Source of the DNA: Beaufortia kweichowensis
Lineage: Eukaryota > Chordata > Actinopteri > Cypriniformes > Gastromyzontidae
Length of the DNA: 64,000 bases
Assembly (NCBI GenBank): GCA_019155185.1
Contig: CM032801.1
Span: 18,499,014 to 18,563,013, forward strand
Reading direction: 5' to 3'
Shown here: positions 11,080 through 21,436 of the stretch, piece by piece
Position numbering within the stretch: position 1 is the stretch's first letter
How the letters are laid out: each line of letters begins with the position of its first letter
The notes under the pieces: generated by a model
Told to the model about the DNA's origin: nothing
The model's database searches: none
Seen by the model: only the letters and a program-made list of their open reading frames with translations
Program-made: the position numbers and the translations under genes

Positions 11080-11695
11080 ACAGGTATGGTTTATGTCCTG
11101 TTTGCACCGAACACATAAACTTATTGTAAATTGAGTATGATGCACGCCATGACTATGTACTGTGCATCATTATTTAGGAAATAATTTGTGGATCATTTTG
11201 ATACCACACACGAGAGAGAGATGAAGTAAGGCACATGGTTATTCATTCATTAGTGTTTATCTGTCGTGAAATAACAGTTAAACTTCGATGACAATGAAAT
11301 GCATGCAATAACTATGGCAGGGTATCAAGTGATTATGGAGGAATACACACATAGATATATATATATAGATACAAATTGGGCAGTTTAGTCCTGCTCATCC
11401 TAGAGAGTCTCTTTGAGGTGTTTGGAATGTACTTCTCTAGTCCTCTCTGCAAATCTTCAGGGGGGCCTGGAGAATCTCAGGGAGTTGAGCTGGGGGTCAC
11501 CCTCTCTGGGGAAGGCCAGAGAGGTGCCATAACTGTCCTACTGAGTTAAGTAACAACCGGCAGTTCATCACTTAACCCAGACTTTCTGGAGCCAAAAGGG
11601 GTTCTGTTGTGGACTCCTCCCCTAGGAATTTGTTTGTTGTCTAACTTTATGATCCCTTAAAGAAATCCAACATTTGGCCCGGCCAAGTCTCTACA
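11080..11695 (-). mobile_element. Partial second copy of LTR family B
   Basis: About 616 bp that align closely with 9211-9819, in the same orientation, ending in the same GGCCAAGTCTCTACA. The part matching 7826-9210 is absent, so this copy covers only the first (U3-like) end of the family B LTR. Both copies hold a TATA-repeat run (9474-9491 and 11357-11368). The left edge near 11080 has no matching target-site duplication that I can see. Confidence 0.8.
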
Positions 11696-11746
11696 ACCTT
11701 TAAAAGTAGTTTATAAATATTTGGAATTATTTTAATAAACACTTAC

Positions 11747-12302
11747 GACTGACAACAATTGTTTTTAGGTTCTCTAATTCCAGTTTGAGGGCTTCATTTT
11801 CTGACTTTAATTGTACTATGATGTCTGGCAAAGGAGGATCAGGAGAAGGTGAGATAGGTGAAGGTAATGCAAATGATGATGAGGCAGGTGAAGGTGGACA
11901 GTCAGGAAGCGGTGGTGCAGAAGAATGTGAAGCAGAAGATGGGGTAGGTGAAGGTGGAGAAACTGTTCCTGTTACCGGGGTACCGTGCATACACAGGATA
12001 CGAGGAGACAGGAAATCTTCAAGAATACTTTTACTTGGAACAAAACAGGAATACATCCAATGGAACATAACACGATACCTTTAAACAAACACCAGCTAAC
12101 TTTATCAACGCAAGACAAGGAACACGGGAAAACACAGAGCTTAAATAATAGTTCTTGATAAGGGTGACAGTGAATAACCAATGATGGGTGATAGGAAACA
12201 GGTGCGTGGAGTGCAAGGGATTGTGGGCAATGGAGTCCTGGGGAAACGTGAGGCTGTAACAGTTCCATGGTGTAATTTTATTTTCTCCAAAAGATCCCTG
12301 TC
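11747..12302 (-). pseudogene. Possible decayed host-like exon split by solo LTR
   Basis: Excluding the LTR at 11970-12261, the minus strand keeps one open frame from about 12302 to 11747. It encodes a Pro/Ser-rich segment (PPSPTPSSASHSSAPP) then a charged, Leu-rich, coiled-coil-like stretch (VQLKSENEALKLELENLKT), followed by a good 5' splice site (GTAAGT, reverse of 11741-11746). A weak AG acceptor lies at 12303-12304. I do not recognise the protein. It may instead be part of another repeat. The reading through the LTR from 12068 is an accident of the insertion. Confidence 0.3.
11970..12261 (-). mobile_element. Solo LTR, gypsy-like (292 bp)
   Basis: Begins TGTTACCGGG and ends GGCTGTAACA on plus, an inverted TGTTAC...GTAACA pair. 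It is flanked by GTTCC on both sides (11965-11969 and 12262-12266), a 5-bp target-site duplication as made by gypsy/Ty3 integrases. Read on minus, its layout parallels the LTR at 19074-19517 (TGTCACGG start, CACGGTAACA end, cacctgttccctat-like stretch), so both probably belong to one superfamily. No internal region remains. Confidence 0.85.
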
Positions 12303-12309
12303 CTAATTT

Positions 12310-13000
12310 CCATCAGTAGTTTGCCTCTTTATAAAACAAAACAAAAAATTAGAACATGAGACAAAACATTAAAAACAAAGAGCTGAAAAAATAAAATTAT
12401 AATATCACTCTCTTTGAATTTATCTGCCTCCATTTCCAAGAACTAGATGATCAGCAATCAAAAGTTGAGATTTACAAGTAAACAGATATGCAGACTTTTA
12501 TATAAGCTTTACGTTTTAAGATCTAGGTAAAGTTGTAGATTATTAGATACTCTTGATTCATTTGATTGATGATTCATTTAAAGTATTTAATTTCTAATTT
12601 TAGTATTTACTTGCAAGTCAGTAATAATGACTTTAATTTTATCTTTAAGCCTCAATTTCATAGTGGGCACTGGGCAGCCAATTTTTTTAACATTTACAAT
12701 ACAGATGCATGTTTTGGGTCTCGAACCTTTTTGGGGTTAGGTGGCCCGTCATTACTGGTCTCCTCTTCAACAAACTTATGCATTTTCTGCACTTTTGATA
12801 AGTTGTGGACTGGACTGATGTTGTGTCCTCCTTATTTTTTCTAGGGTGGACTGTCTCTCTGTGGGAAAAAAAGAGGAATACAAATTGTAGAATGTAAAAC
12901 AGAAGACACAACTAGGGCTATGACCATGACAACAACATAGGCTGACAATATTTTCTAAACCCTTAGTGTAGTGCACAGTCTTGAAAGTGTAAGCGCTTAT
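12310..13000 (-). other. Mostly unassigned; weak exon-like trace at 12725-12858
   Basis: No recognised repeat. On minus, a strong polypyrimidine-AG (CTCTTTTTTTCCCACAG, reverse of about 12859-12875) precedes a stretch whose reading frame shifts once and then shows an acidic/Lys-Pro segment (KFVEEETSNDGPPNPKK) ending in a stop near 12700. Together with the exon-like stretch at 11747-12302 it might be debris of one minus-strand gene. This is inference; no domain is recognisable. Confidence 0.25.
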
Positions 13001-13029
13001 GCACCCACAATAAGTATTGATATCCTATT

Positions 13030-13063
13030 ACTGTCAATACTTATCCTAATAAGTATTGACAGT
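13030..13063. repeat. Perfect 15-bp inverted repeat (hairpin)
   Basis: Arms ACTGTCAATACTTAT (13030-13044) and ATAAGTATTGACAGT (13049-13063) are exact reverse complements around a 4-base CCTA loop. A third partial copy, AATAAGTATTGAT, lies just upstream at about 13009-13021. There is no T-run typical of a terminator, and its role is unknown. Confidence 0.9.
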
Positions 13064-14100
13064 ATTTAAAATATTAACACACATACTGACAGGGATTGAA
13101 TATCCTGCAACTTTACATTGGCATCAATTTTAGATATTTTAACTTTACTTGAGTATTATTGTATTAGTTCTAGCACACGACAAAAGGCAAATATTGTATT
13201 TTTTCCACTACATGTGTCTGACAGCTAAAAGCGTACTTTTTAAAATATTATTCTCACATAACAAACATTTAAAGATCTTAGAACGATGCACTGCAGTGTA
13301 AGAATCTACTCGTAGTTAAGTCTTAAACATGAACATGGAAATGAGAACAGGAAAATGCAACGAACACAATAATGCAGTAATAATAGTAATGTTAAAACAA
13401 CAACAAAAACCTAACAGTTAAACACGGTGAATATCACAGTGATCAGTAGCTTGGTATATAAATGGCTCATGCAGTTCAGCGATTATTTTAAATTGATTCT
13501 CCGTGCAATGTGTGAATTATAATAAAGTTCAGAAATAACCTGCAACTTTATTTTTCTCAGTTAATGTAAATGACCATTAATTCTCCCAATCACTGAAGTG
13601 AGATGTCACCTTTACCCCCGGCCATAGAGGGCAGTGTTGCCACAGAATACTTGCGAAAGGCTTTCACAAAAAAGGACTTTATTATGGAACTTGAGCCAAA
13701 TGTTACTAAAAAACTATTTTTATTTGTTTGCTTTGGTTGACTAATAATTCTCGCTGCATATTTAATGTGGACATTGTATTCTTATTTTTTTTTACAAAAG
13801 TGTTTACATTTCTTACCACACATGCCTTTATTTTGAAGTCTGGAAAAGGCACCCTGTTTGTACATTGGTGCACTTTCTACGTGAAGCGTCATTCTGATTA
13901 ACATTACCAGAGAAGGAATGTAGAATGTGTTCCCCTTTAACACAATGGACTCTTCCAGTCAACCCTGTCATCCAGCGTGAAATGGGCTATTCCTAAACTT
14001 TTCCATCGGAGTTCGCGAAGTGACAGAGAAGAGAGCAGGTGGATGATAATGGCAAAAGAAGATCGGTTAAATATTGTAGATTTTTTAGTTTTTAGTTAAA
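13064..14100. other. Unassigned sequence
   Basis: AT-rich sequence without a recognised gene or repeat. The stretch from about 13560 (TCACTGAAGTGAGATGTCAC) onward could be upstream flank of the BEL element. Nothing firm can be stated. Confidence 0.4.
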
Positions 14101-14757
14101 GTAAAGTGTGATAATCCAAACCGGAGGAGTTTTATAATTTATGCGTGCATCACACCGTAAGTTATCATATACTTACTGCGCATTCTCTGCAATTGTATAG
14201 ATAAACGCTATTCCACCTATACACGTGTTTACATTTAATATTGTTTACGTGATTGTTCTCTGCTATTCAGTATTATTCATGTTATTTACTCTTGGTTTAT
14301 GTATATTTAGTCCTGATAAACAAGGATGCGCGGCCGCATCTCAGGTAGCGCACATGCGCTCTAGAATCGTTTACATCTTCAGTGACAGCACGTGCGCAGC
14401 AGGGATGCTCACGTGAACAGTTCATGCAGAGTTTAACGCACACACATACTTTGTATACGTTTGTACTGGACACTCATTTCTACTTCTTAGTTTACTACAT
14501 TGTAATATTACCTGTTACATTTATCCCCATTGAACAGTCAGTTTAAATAAGCTTTATTAAAGCTGCATTGTGTTTTGTATTCATATTCATATTTATACTT
14601 ATGTTTGTATTCTATATTTTCAGAACCACACATCTATGCACATTCAATAAAGACAATTTGGATAATCTAAGTAAGACATCATTGTTCTCACCGGACAAAC
14701 TGTAGCCTTCACGGACTAGCAATAGAGTTCAAATCCACAAGATATTTCATGGTCCTT
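14100..14757 (+). promoter_or_regulatory. Pao/BEL 5' LTR and leader (edges uncertain)
   Basis: Precedes the BEL gag. It holds a polyadenylation-like CAATAAAGAC at about 14645-14654 and ends at the primer-site-like TGGTCCTTCGAGCCGGATCG (14750-14769), a leader typical of Pao/BEL elements. A GC-richer patch (14325-14420) contains CACGTGCGCA and ACGTG words of a promoter-like kind. I could not find the TG start, and the 3' LTR is absent because L2 copy C cuts the element at about 17690. Confidence 0.5.
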
Positions 14758-14773
14758 CGAGCCGGATCGGTGA

Positions 14774-16290
14774 ATGTCTCAGCCTGAGAAGGAAGTGCCC
14801 GTTGTGCGTCCACGAAGACGGATTAACCCACCATCTCATTTAGCAGACTATGAGCTTGGTGAGCCATGGCAGCATCGACAGCCACACCCAGGCCACAGTC
14901 AAAGCAGAGTACAATCACCAAGTACAGTAGGACATACCACATCAAGTCAGTCAAGATTTCGAACGTAATTAATGGATACTGAGAGACGAATGGCCAAGTG
15001 CATCTGACGGGCGAGGGGAAAGGGAAGTAGAGCTTACAGACTTGTTGCAGGAGATGAGACAAGAGAATGCAGACCTGCAACGTCAAGCCAGCCAGATTCC
15101 AGAGATCATCTCAGCATTACAGGAGCTGCGCCAACAGAATGCCATGTTACGTCACAAACTTCAAAGTATTAAGGAAGAAAAGGAAGCCCCCTCTAGGCCA
15201 GTGACTTCACCAGTACCGTCTCAAGGTCCCTTTACTCCAGTGGTGAGCCTCGAGACCCCACAAAGGTCCCGTCCGACTCCTGCCCCATGGACAAAGCCAC
15301 CTACTGTCATGAGAGAACAGAGCGCAGCTACAATGGATGAGTACCCTGGAATAGCTGAGCATTTTAGGAACATGGACATTTCTTCCTCAGTGCCTAAGAG
15401 AGTACCACCACAAGTATATTACAGTGACCCACCTCAACCCAGGTACCCTCATTCCCCCCAGCACATTCCATCTCGTCAGTCAGAGTTCGAGACCCCAAGG
15501 CAGGAGCGGATGCCGCCTGCTCACACAGACTACAGGCAAGTTCATTACCAGCCTCCGTCCACACAGGAGAAAACGTACAGAGGCCCTGCTCCAACCATCC
15601 CCTTCTTAACAGCCCCTGATCCTGAAAGTTCTCTAGACTGAGGATAGCGCTACAGAACATTCTACCTGAGGATGCAACAGAACAGTTCAAGTACCAGATC
15701 CTCACTGACCACCTGAAACTAGAGGAAGCACTTCTGGTGGCAGACTCGTACGCAATGTTGAGCTGGAGTGTGGGTCACATGTCTCCAGGTTGATGAGTAA
15801 ACTGCCACATGACCTCAGGTCCAGTTTCAGGAGGTACACTCACCCTCTTCGTATCACCATCCCCACCTTATTGGACTTTGCAGATTGGCTTGAGTACGAG
15901 CTGCAGGTGCAGGAGGAGCAGGCTGACTATACTAGTCTGCCAAAAGTTTCATCAGTGCAGAAAAGGGAGATGAGGAGAGACTCTAAGCAACCTCGTAAAC
16001 CTACTACCATCCTCCTTGGTACAGAGAACCCGAAGGCCAGACCTGTACCACCAGTTCATCCACCCAAATCAGCTGCTGCTAAGAGAAAAGGGGTGAATGC
16101 TTACTGTCCATACTGTGACAACAACAGACATTTCTTGAATGGCTGTGAGAACTTCAAGCTGCTCAGCAAGGAACAGAAAGTGACTTGGATTAAAGGCCAA
16201 AATAGATGCTGGCGCTGTGGGCGTGGTCATTATGCTGCCAATTGCAGCATAAAACCCTCTGTCCAACTTGCAACAGGAAACATCTGCAGG
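14774..16290 (+). pseudogene. BEL gag (frameshifted)
   Basis: Three open pieces: 14774-14968 (basic start with RPRRRINPPSHLADYELG), 15042-15641 (coiled-coil-like LQEMRQENADLQRQ and IISALQELRQQNAMLRHKL, then a Pro-rich linker) and 15790-16305. The last holds two CCHC zinc knuckles: CPYCDNNRHFLNGC at about residues 106-119 and CWRCGRGHYAANC at about 140-152. A further Cys/His segment (CPTCNRKHLQALH) continues in the next frame, so a frameshift lies near 16250. Gag packages the element RNA in a particle; here it is broken at about 14970, 15642 and 16250. Confidence 0.85.
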
Positions 16291-16886
16291 CACTACACAA
16301 TGTAAATGAACAAAGTAGAGCCACAGAAGAAGGAGTTCCAGCCAGTGTGGTCTTGTATGTGGATCGTCCAACTTGTGACAACAAAATTCTGCTGAGGGTA
16401 ACAAAAGTTCTGCTCCAAAATGGCAACAGATCCATGGATGCATATGCAATTCTGGACGATGGGTCAGAACGGACCATTATCCTACACGAAGCAGTCCAGA
16501 AGTTGAATCTGAAAGGACAGCCAGAGGACTTGGTTTTTCGTACAGTCAGGCAAGACACCCAGACCATACACGGGGTGGCTGTGACCTTCACTGTGTCTTC
16601 AGTAGCTAACCCAAGGAAACCCTTCAGAATATGGAGGGCCTTCACAGCCAACAGCCTGGGCTTAGCAGAACACACACATCCAGTCAAGGTTCTCCAGAAA
16701 AGGTACAAACATCTTGCTGGCCTGCCACTACAGCACCTTCACAAAGTGAAACCAGTGGTTCTCATTGGCTCTGACTGCCCTCACCTAATCACGCCGATCG
16801 AACCAGTTAGACTGGGTCCTCCTGGTGGCCCTGCTGCTGTGAGAACATGTCTAGGATGGACATACAAGGCCCAGCACAGAAACTGA
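16206..16886 (+). pseudogene. BEL aspartic protease (A17-like) segment
   Basis: A 226-codon open frame. Residues about 1-45 are the shifted end of the zinc-knuckle region. The protease begins near residue 50, with the active-site-like ILDDGSERTIIL at about 81-92. The downstream part has the family's VVLIGSDCPHLITP and PGGPAAVRTCLGWT blocks at about 185-220. In Pao/BEL this protease frees Gag and Pol products. The frame ends at 16886 and RT continues in the frame starting 16847, so a 1-base shift separates them. Confidence 0.85.
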
Positions 16887-17690
16887 CCAGCAGACTTTCC
16901 CCACAGCAATGTCTCTTCACAAGCTTGCAGCCCAGTAACGATCCTTATGCAAATGTGGAGAAACTGTGGAAAATGGACACTCTTCCATATCAGAACAAGA
17001 AGGTACTGACAAGGTCAAGACAAGATCAAGAGTGCATCCAACATTTGCAAGACAAAATAGTGAGAGTGGAGGTGAACGGAATCCAGTGCTATGCCACCCC
17101 TCTTCTACGTGCCAAAGGTATGCCATGTCTACATGCACCCAAAGAAGCGGTCCTGTCACAATTAAGGGGAATAGAGAATCGGCTTAACAAGAAACCTGAT
17201 CAAGCAGCAGCCTACCAAGAGGAGATAGTCAGGTTACAACAAGCTGGCTACATCACAAAACTCCCTCCTGAACAGGTGGACTATTCCAGAGAGAGCTGGT
17301 ACATTCCACATCACCTGGTGGAGCACAATGAAAAGAAAAGGGTCGTCTTCAACTGCTCATTCGCCTACCAAGGCTACAACCTGAATGAGTACTTGCTCCC
17401 AGGTCCACCACTTAGTCCTTCTCTGCTGGCAGTTCTCCTGCGTTTTTGAGAACATTCCATCGCCATTAGTAGTGACATTCGTGGGGTGTTCCACCAGGTA
17501 CGCCTTTTACCTGAAGACAAACCACTGCTGAGATTCATTTGGAGAGATCTTCAGAGAGACAAAGCACCAGACGTGTACGAATGGCAAGTTCTACCCTTCG
17601 GAACAACGTGTAGCCCTTGCTGTGCAACATTTGCTCTACAGAAGCATGTCCTGGATAACAGCGAGTCTGAAGACACACATTTTTTTGATA
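16847..17690 (+). pseudogene. BEL reverse transcriptase, N-terminal part
   Basis: Two open pieces (16847-17449 and 17486-17695). The first has the linker and fingers (EEIVRLQQAGYITKLPPEQ, then SWYIPHHLV and KKRVVFNCSF). The second has SDIRGVFHQVRLLPEDK just before its start and YEWQVLPFGTTCSPCCATFA at about residues 31-50, the usual block before the palm catalytic motif. The catalytic YVDD-type motif is missing because L2 copy C interrupts at about 17690. A frameshift lies at 17447-17485. Confidence 0.9.
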
Positions 17691-17844
17691 TGTGAGTTTT
17701 TACAACCCACATATCAACATATAGAGACTGTGTCTGTTTCCCGAACAAACAAACATATAGCATACTCTAAACCAAAATACACAAATCTAATTAATATTAA
17801 ACTAGAAAACAATCCACAAACAGATGCTACAAAAAAGTAAAAAT

Positions 17845-18420
17845 TCGGCCTGCTTAATATCAGGTCGCTTTCCAATAAAGAATATATTGTCAATGAAATT
17901 ATTACAGACCACAATTTAGATGCGCTGTGCCTGACAGAAACATGGCTTAAAACAGATGATTTTATCAGTCTGAATGAATCTACCCCACAAGACTACTACT
18001 ACAAGCATGAGCCTCGTCTGAAGGGTAGAGGTGGCAGTATTGCTACAATCTATAGCAACCTATTTTACTTCAATCTTAAATCTAGAAAATTTTACTCATT
18101 TGAAATAATGGTGCTAAATATGTCACTTCCAAACGGTCGCAACAAACATTTGCCCTTCATCATGGCTGCTATTTACAGACCACCGGGTCATCATGCAGAC
18201 TTCCTTAAAGAATTTGCAGATTTTTTATCAGAATTAGTAGTCAATGTAGAGCCTTAATCGTTGGTGACTTTAATATACACATTGATAACCCAAAAGATGT
18301 GCTATGTATAGCTTTTATGGATATCTTAGACTCGCTTGGTGTTAGCCAAAAGGTGTCAGGTCCCACACATAAATGTAAGCACACTTTAGACCTAATTCTA
18401 TAATTTGGACTAAATATAAA
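17845..18420 (+). pseudogene. L2 copy C endonuclease
   Basis: From 17845 the translation shows LLNIRSLSNKE, then LCLTETWLK, RGGSIATIY and AAIYRPPGHH, the ordered motifs of the LINE apurinic endonuclease. An in-frame stop at about 18256 is followed in another frame by VGDFNIHIDNPKD, so the catalytic block survives but is frameshifted. The domain nicks target DNA before reverse transcription. This copy keeps much more of the domain than copy A. Confidence 0.85.
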
Positions 18421-18449
18421 TAACATAGAAATACTACCTCAGAGTGATG

Positions 18450-19073
18450 CTATCTCAGATCACTGCCTCATATCATATACTGTACTTTTAGATAAGCCCC
18501 CTCATCCTACACACCGGTTTAGATCAAGCAGAACAATCATATCTACTACTAAAGATAGTTTTATTAACAATCTTCCGAATCTGTCTCAAACCCTTAATTT
18601 AATAAATAACAATAAAGATCTTGATGCCATAACAGAAACATTAAACAAAGCCTTTTCAGGTACTTTAGAAACTGTCGCACCAATTAGATTAAAGAGAATT
18701 AAAGAAAGAATGCAAGCTCCATGGTATAATAACCACACCTCAGCCCTAAAAAAGGCAGCTAGAAAAATGGAATGTAGATGGAGGATTACGAACTTAGAGG
18801 TATGGTGTGATGCATGGAAAGAGAGCACTAACAAGTACAAACAGGCTTTAAAAGTCGCTAAATCTTCAAATCTCAGCAAGTTGATCGCAGAAAATCAAAA
18901 TAACCCACGATTTCTTTTTAATACAGTTGCAAAACTGACTAAAAACAAATAATTAACAGAAAAAAATGCTAAACTACTTCACGATAGTAATGATTTTATG
19001 AAATTCTTTGCAAATAAAATCAAGCAGATTAGAGAAAATATTGCATCTACACAGCTAGCCACCTCTATGTCCG
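18450..19073 (+). pseudogene. L2 copy C linker between endonuclease and RT
   Basis: An open stretch, best at 18450-18952, beginning with ISDHCLISYTVLLDKP and including a Lys/Arg-rich part (IRLKRIKERMQAPWYNNHTS, AARKMECRWRI). It is typical of the region between endonuclease and RT in L2 elements. A stop at 18952 is followed by more of the same linker in a new frame (MKFFANKIKQIRENIAST). It ends at 19073, where an LTR begins with TGTCACGG. Confidence 0.8.
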
Positions 19074-19517
19074 TGTCACGGTTTCACTCAGCACCTCCCT
19101 CTGGACTCAAATTCCCACATTTCATTGCACCCAGCTCACCTGTTCCCTATAACCTGCACTCAGCCCCGCAACCAGCATCACCTGTTATCCCTCATTACTG
19201 GACTCTATTTAATGTGTTTGTTTTCTGTTCTCCGTTGTCCGGTATTGTTGTTATTTTGTGTACGTGTGGTAACCCTGTTAGTTATTTACGAGTTATCTGT
19301 CAGTCAGCCGTGCATTTACTGCCTGCTTGTATTTTTCCCCTCTGAAGTGAGGTCTGTATCAGTTTTTTGTATTTCCACTGATGAAGTATTTGCCTGCTTG
19401 TATTTTTCCCCTCTGAAGTGAGGTCTGTATCAGTTTTTTGTATTTCCACTGATGAAGTTCAGTAAAAGACTTGTATTTGGAATTCTCGTGTTCTGTCTCG
19501 TCTGACACACGGTAACA
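19074..19517 (+). repeat. LTR of gypsy-like element with internal 71-bp duplication
   Basis: Starts TGTCACGGTTTC and ends CACACGGTAACA. Near its end a unit of about 71 bp is tandemly doubled (about 19316-19386 and 19387-19457), each containing TGCCTGCTTGTATTTTTCCC and ending ACTGATGAAG. The doubled unit lies after the expected promoter and may affect transcript processing, which is a guess. Purine-rich leader follows at 19531. Confidence 0.7.
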
Positions 19518-19922
19518 GTATACCGGACCGAAAAAAGAAGACTTTTTGAACTCTCTGTTTTTCGTGGTGCCGTGAAGTTTTTTGGATTATTTCTGTCTGT
19601 CTGGATTATCTGTTTGTTTTTTTTTTTCCCTTCTGTTGCATGTCCGTCCGTAGCCGCCCATGCCAAGGCTTTCCTCTATCGGGGCCAGGAGGAGGAATCC
19701 GTCGAGGCCTACGCCCTGTGCTTCGCAGCCTTTGGGATGATATCGGGGCTTCCCGAAGACAACCAGAAGTGTCTGTTTCTCTGGGGTCTTAACGACGCTA
19801 CATGGGCCAAGTTGTCTGGATGGGGGCCATCTGGAGGCTTGGTGGAGAGTGTGGATTGGGTGTTGGCTAGTTGTGGGTGCCGCCCCCTTCGCCGCCTGGT
19901 CGAGATGGCGCCCCTCGAGCTC

Positions 19923-20200
19923 TGCAGCTGCGCCATGATGGCCGCCCGAGAGTTCTGCCGCGGCCAAGATGGCCGCCCCCCGAGAGTTCTGCCGCGGCCA
20001 AGATGGCCGCCCCCGAGAGTTCTGCCGCGGCCAAGATGGCCGCTCCCCAGTGTTCTGCCGCGGCCAAGATGGCCGCTCCCCAGTGTTCTGCCGCGGCCAA
20101 GATGGCCGCTCCCGAGTGTTCTGGCGCGGCCAGGATGGCTGCTCCCGAGTGTTCTGCCGCGGCCAGGATGGCTGCTCCCGAGAGTCCTGTCTTCCGCCAG
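19923..20200. repeat. GC-rich minisatellite (about 33-bp unit)
   Basis: About eight repeats built on GTTCTGCCGCGGCCAAGATG followed by GCCGCTCCC/GCCGCCCCC. Open in all forward frames and on the reverse strand, which explains the many overlapping frames here. Confidence 0.85.
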
Positions 20201-20247
20201 CTCAAGATGGCCGACCCAGAGCCCCATGTCCCGGCCAAGATGGCCGC

Positions 20248-20347
20248 CCTAGAGTTCCCAGACTCCGCCCTAGAGTTCCCAGACTCCGCCCTAGAGTTCC
20301 CAGACTCCGCCCTAGAGTTCCCAGACTCCGCCCTAGAGTTCCCAGAC
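20248..20347. repeat. 21-bp tandem repeat, five copies
   Basis: Five near-identical copies of GCCCTAGAGTTCCCAGACTC plus one base. A multiple of three, so the frame is kept and gives ALEFPDS repeats. Confidence 0.9.
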
Positions 20348-21119
20348 TCAGTCCCAGCTAATATGGTCGCCCCCTCCAAATATTTTCCCATGTCATCTCA
20401 AGAGATCTCTACTCTGTATTCCCTTAGTTCAGTGACTACTAGCAAGCTTGGTTCTTTACCTGTGGGAGTGTCTAGTCAGCCCTCAAGTGATACAAGGGTG
20501 TATTTGTCCAGTGCTCCACATCAGTCAAGCGCAGCGTTGGCAGTAGTCAGTTGGTTTCTGCACAGGGAGGAAGTGGAAGTTTTGGTGATTTGTCCCCGCA
20601 GTCTCTAAGTATCTCAAGTCAGTATACCCCTGCATATTCTACTCGTGTTTCCTTGCCTGCAGCCGTTTCTAGCCAGCCCACTGGCAGTAAGGCGTCCCAG
20701 ATCTTGTATGCTTCCGGCTCCCAAGGGGGCTTTAGTCAGTTAACAACTTCCTATACCTCTGGCCTGGCACAGGGTGCAAGTAGCCTTCCTTGTAATTCAT
20801 ATATGCAGTCTCAACGCAGCCCCAGTCGACTTAACTTTGGTTCTTCTCGGTTAAGCGCAGTGGCTCCACCCCAGACTAGTCGTTATAGTCAAGCTGCTGA
20901 AACACTGTCCCAGGGCCAAACTCCTCAAAGATGGCAACCTTCTGTCTGTAGTTTGTGTCTAGGTAGTCATACCTCTGGTGCAGCTGTGTCACAGAGCAGG
21001 TTTTCCCCTCAAATTGCCCCAGCTCCTAGTAATCTCTCCACTGTAGGCCGTCCAAGTCTGTTTGCTCCTGGGGAACCATGTCCAAAGTCATCTGTCTCTA
21101 GTTTGTCCCTAGGTAGTCA

Positions 21120-21372
21120 GTCCTCCGAGTCCCCGGCTGCCGTCGCCTCCGAGTCCCCGGCTGCCATTAAGCCTCCGAAGTCCCGGGCTGCCGCCGCCTC
21201 CGAAGTCCCTCGCTGCCGCCGCCGCCGAAGTCCCGGCTGCCGTCGCCTCCGAGTCCCCGGCTGCCGTCGCCTCCGAGTCCCCGGCTGCCGTCGCCTCCGA
21301 GTCCCCGGCTGCCGTCGCCTCCGAGTCCCCGGCTGCCGTCGCCTCCAGTCCCCGGCTGCCGTCGCAGCTGGG
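21120..21372. repeat. 24-bp GC-rich tandem repeat
   Basis: About ten copies of a unit containing GAGTCCCCGGCTGCCGTCGC plus CTCC, with some units altered near 21165-21235. A multiple of three, so frames stay open on both strands. Confidence 0.9.
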
Positions 21373-21436
21373 GACTCGGAGTAAGAGACATGGTATATTT
21401 GTATTATGTATTTATTTTGATTATTATTTTATTTTA

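Larger units (their letters stand above)
14774..17690 (+). mobile_element. Pao/BEL LTR retrotransposon, 5' two-thirds
   Basis: Gag, zinc knuckles, an A17-type protease and the N-terminal part of reverse transcriptase follow one another on plus, spread over several frames. This order and the protease-to-RT linker (VLIGSDCPHLITP, then PGGPAAVRTCLGWT) are diagnostic of Pao/BEL. Coding stops abruptly at about 17690, where L2 copy C begins. RT palm, RNase H, integrase and 3' LTR are missing from the window. Several single-base indels make it inactive. Confidence 0.9.
19572..21384 (+). pseudogene. Gag-like ORF with long tandem repeats
   Basis: Overlapping open frames (19572-20252, 19871-20608, 20551-21384). 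The first about 100 residues look like a small gag. From about 19900 the DNA is a minisatellite that reads, in one frame, as repeats of SAAAKMAAPES/QC and, in another, as LPRPRWPPPRV. Then come five copies of ALEFPDS (20248-20347), a Ser/Gln/Pro-rich region, and a GAGTCCCCGGCTGCCGTCGC minisatellite (21125-21370). The frames are too repetitive to say which was used. I do not know the product's function. Confidence 0.5.
19074..21410 (+). mobile_element. Gypsy-like LTR element, 5' LTR plus gag-like ORF
   Basis: A 444-bp LTR (19074-19517) is followed by a long low-complexity coding stretch. The ORF from 19572 starts with a retrotransposon-gag-like text (FLYRGQEEESVEAYALCFAA, LPEDNQKCLFLWGL) and then becomes tandem repeats. 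No protease, RT or 3' LTR is present. It sits inside L2 copy C. Superfamily is inferred from LTR likeness to the element at 11970-12261, which has a 5-bp duplication. Confidence 0.6.

Noticed and set aside
11785..12084. Plus-strand Gly/Glu-rich frame as a gene
   Set aside because: It is the reverse of the Pro/Ser-rich minus frame and runs into LTR sequence. The minus strand has the better splice signal and coiled-coil text.
19587..20391. Long minus-strand frames opposite the gag-like ORF
   Set aside because: Repeat units that are multiples of three keep the reverse frames open too. The plus frame has the gag-like start, and the reverse has no domain.
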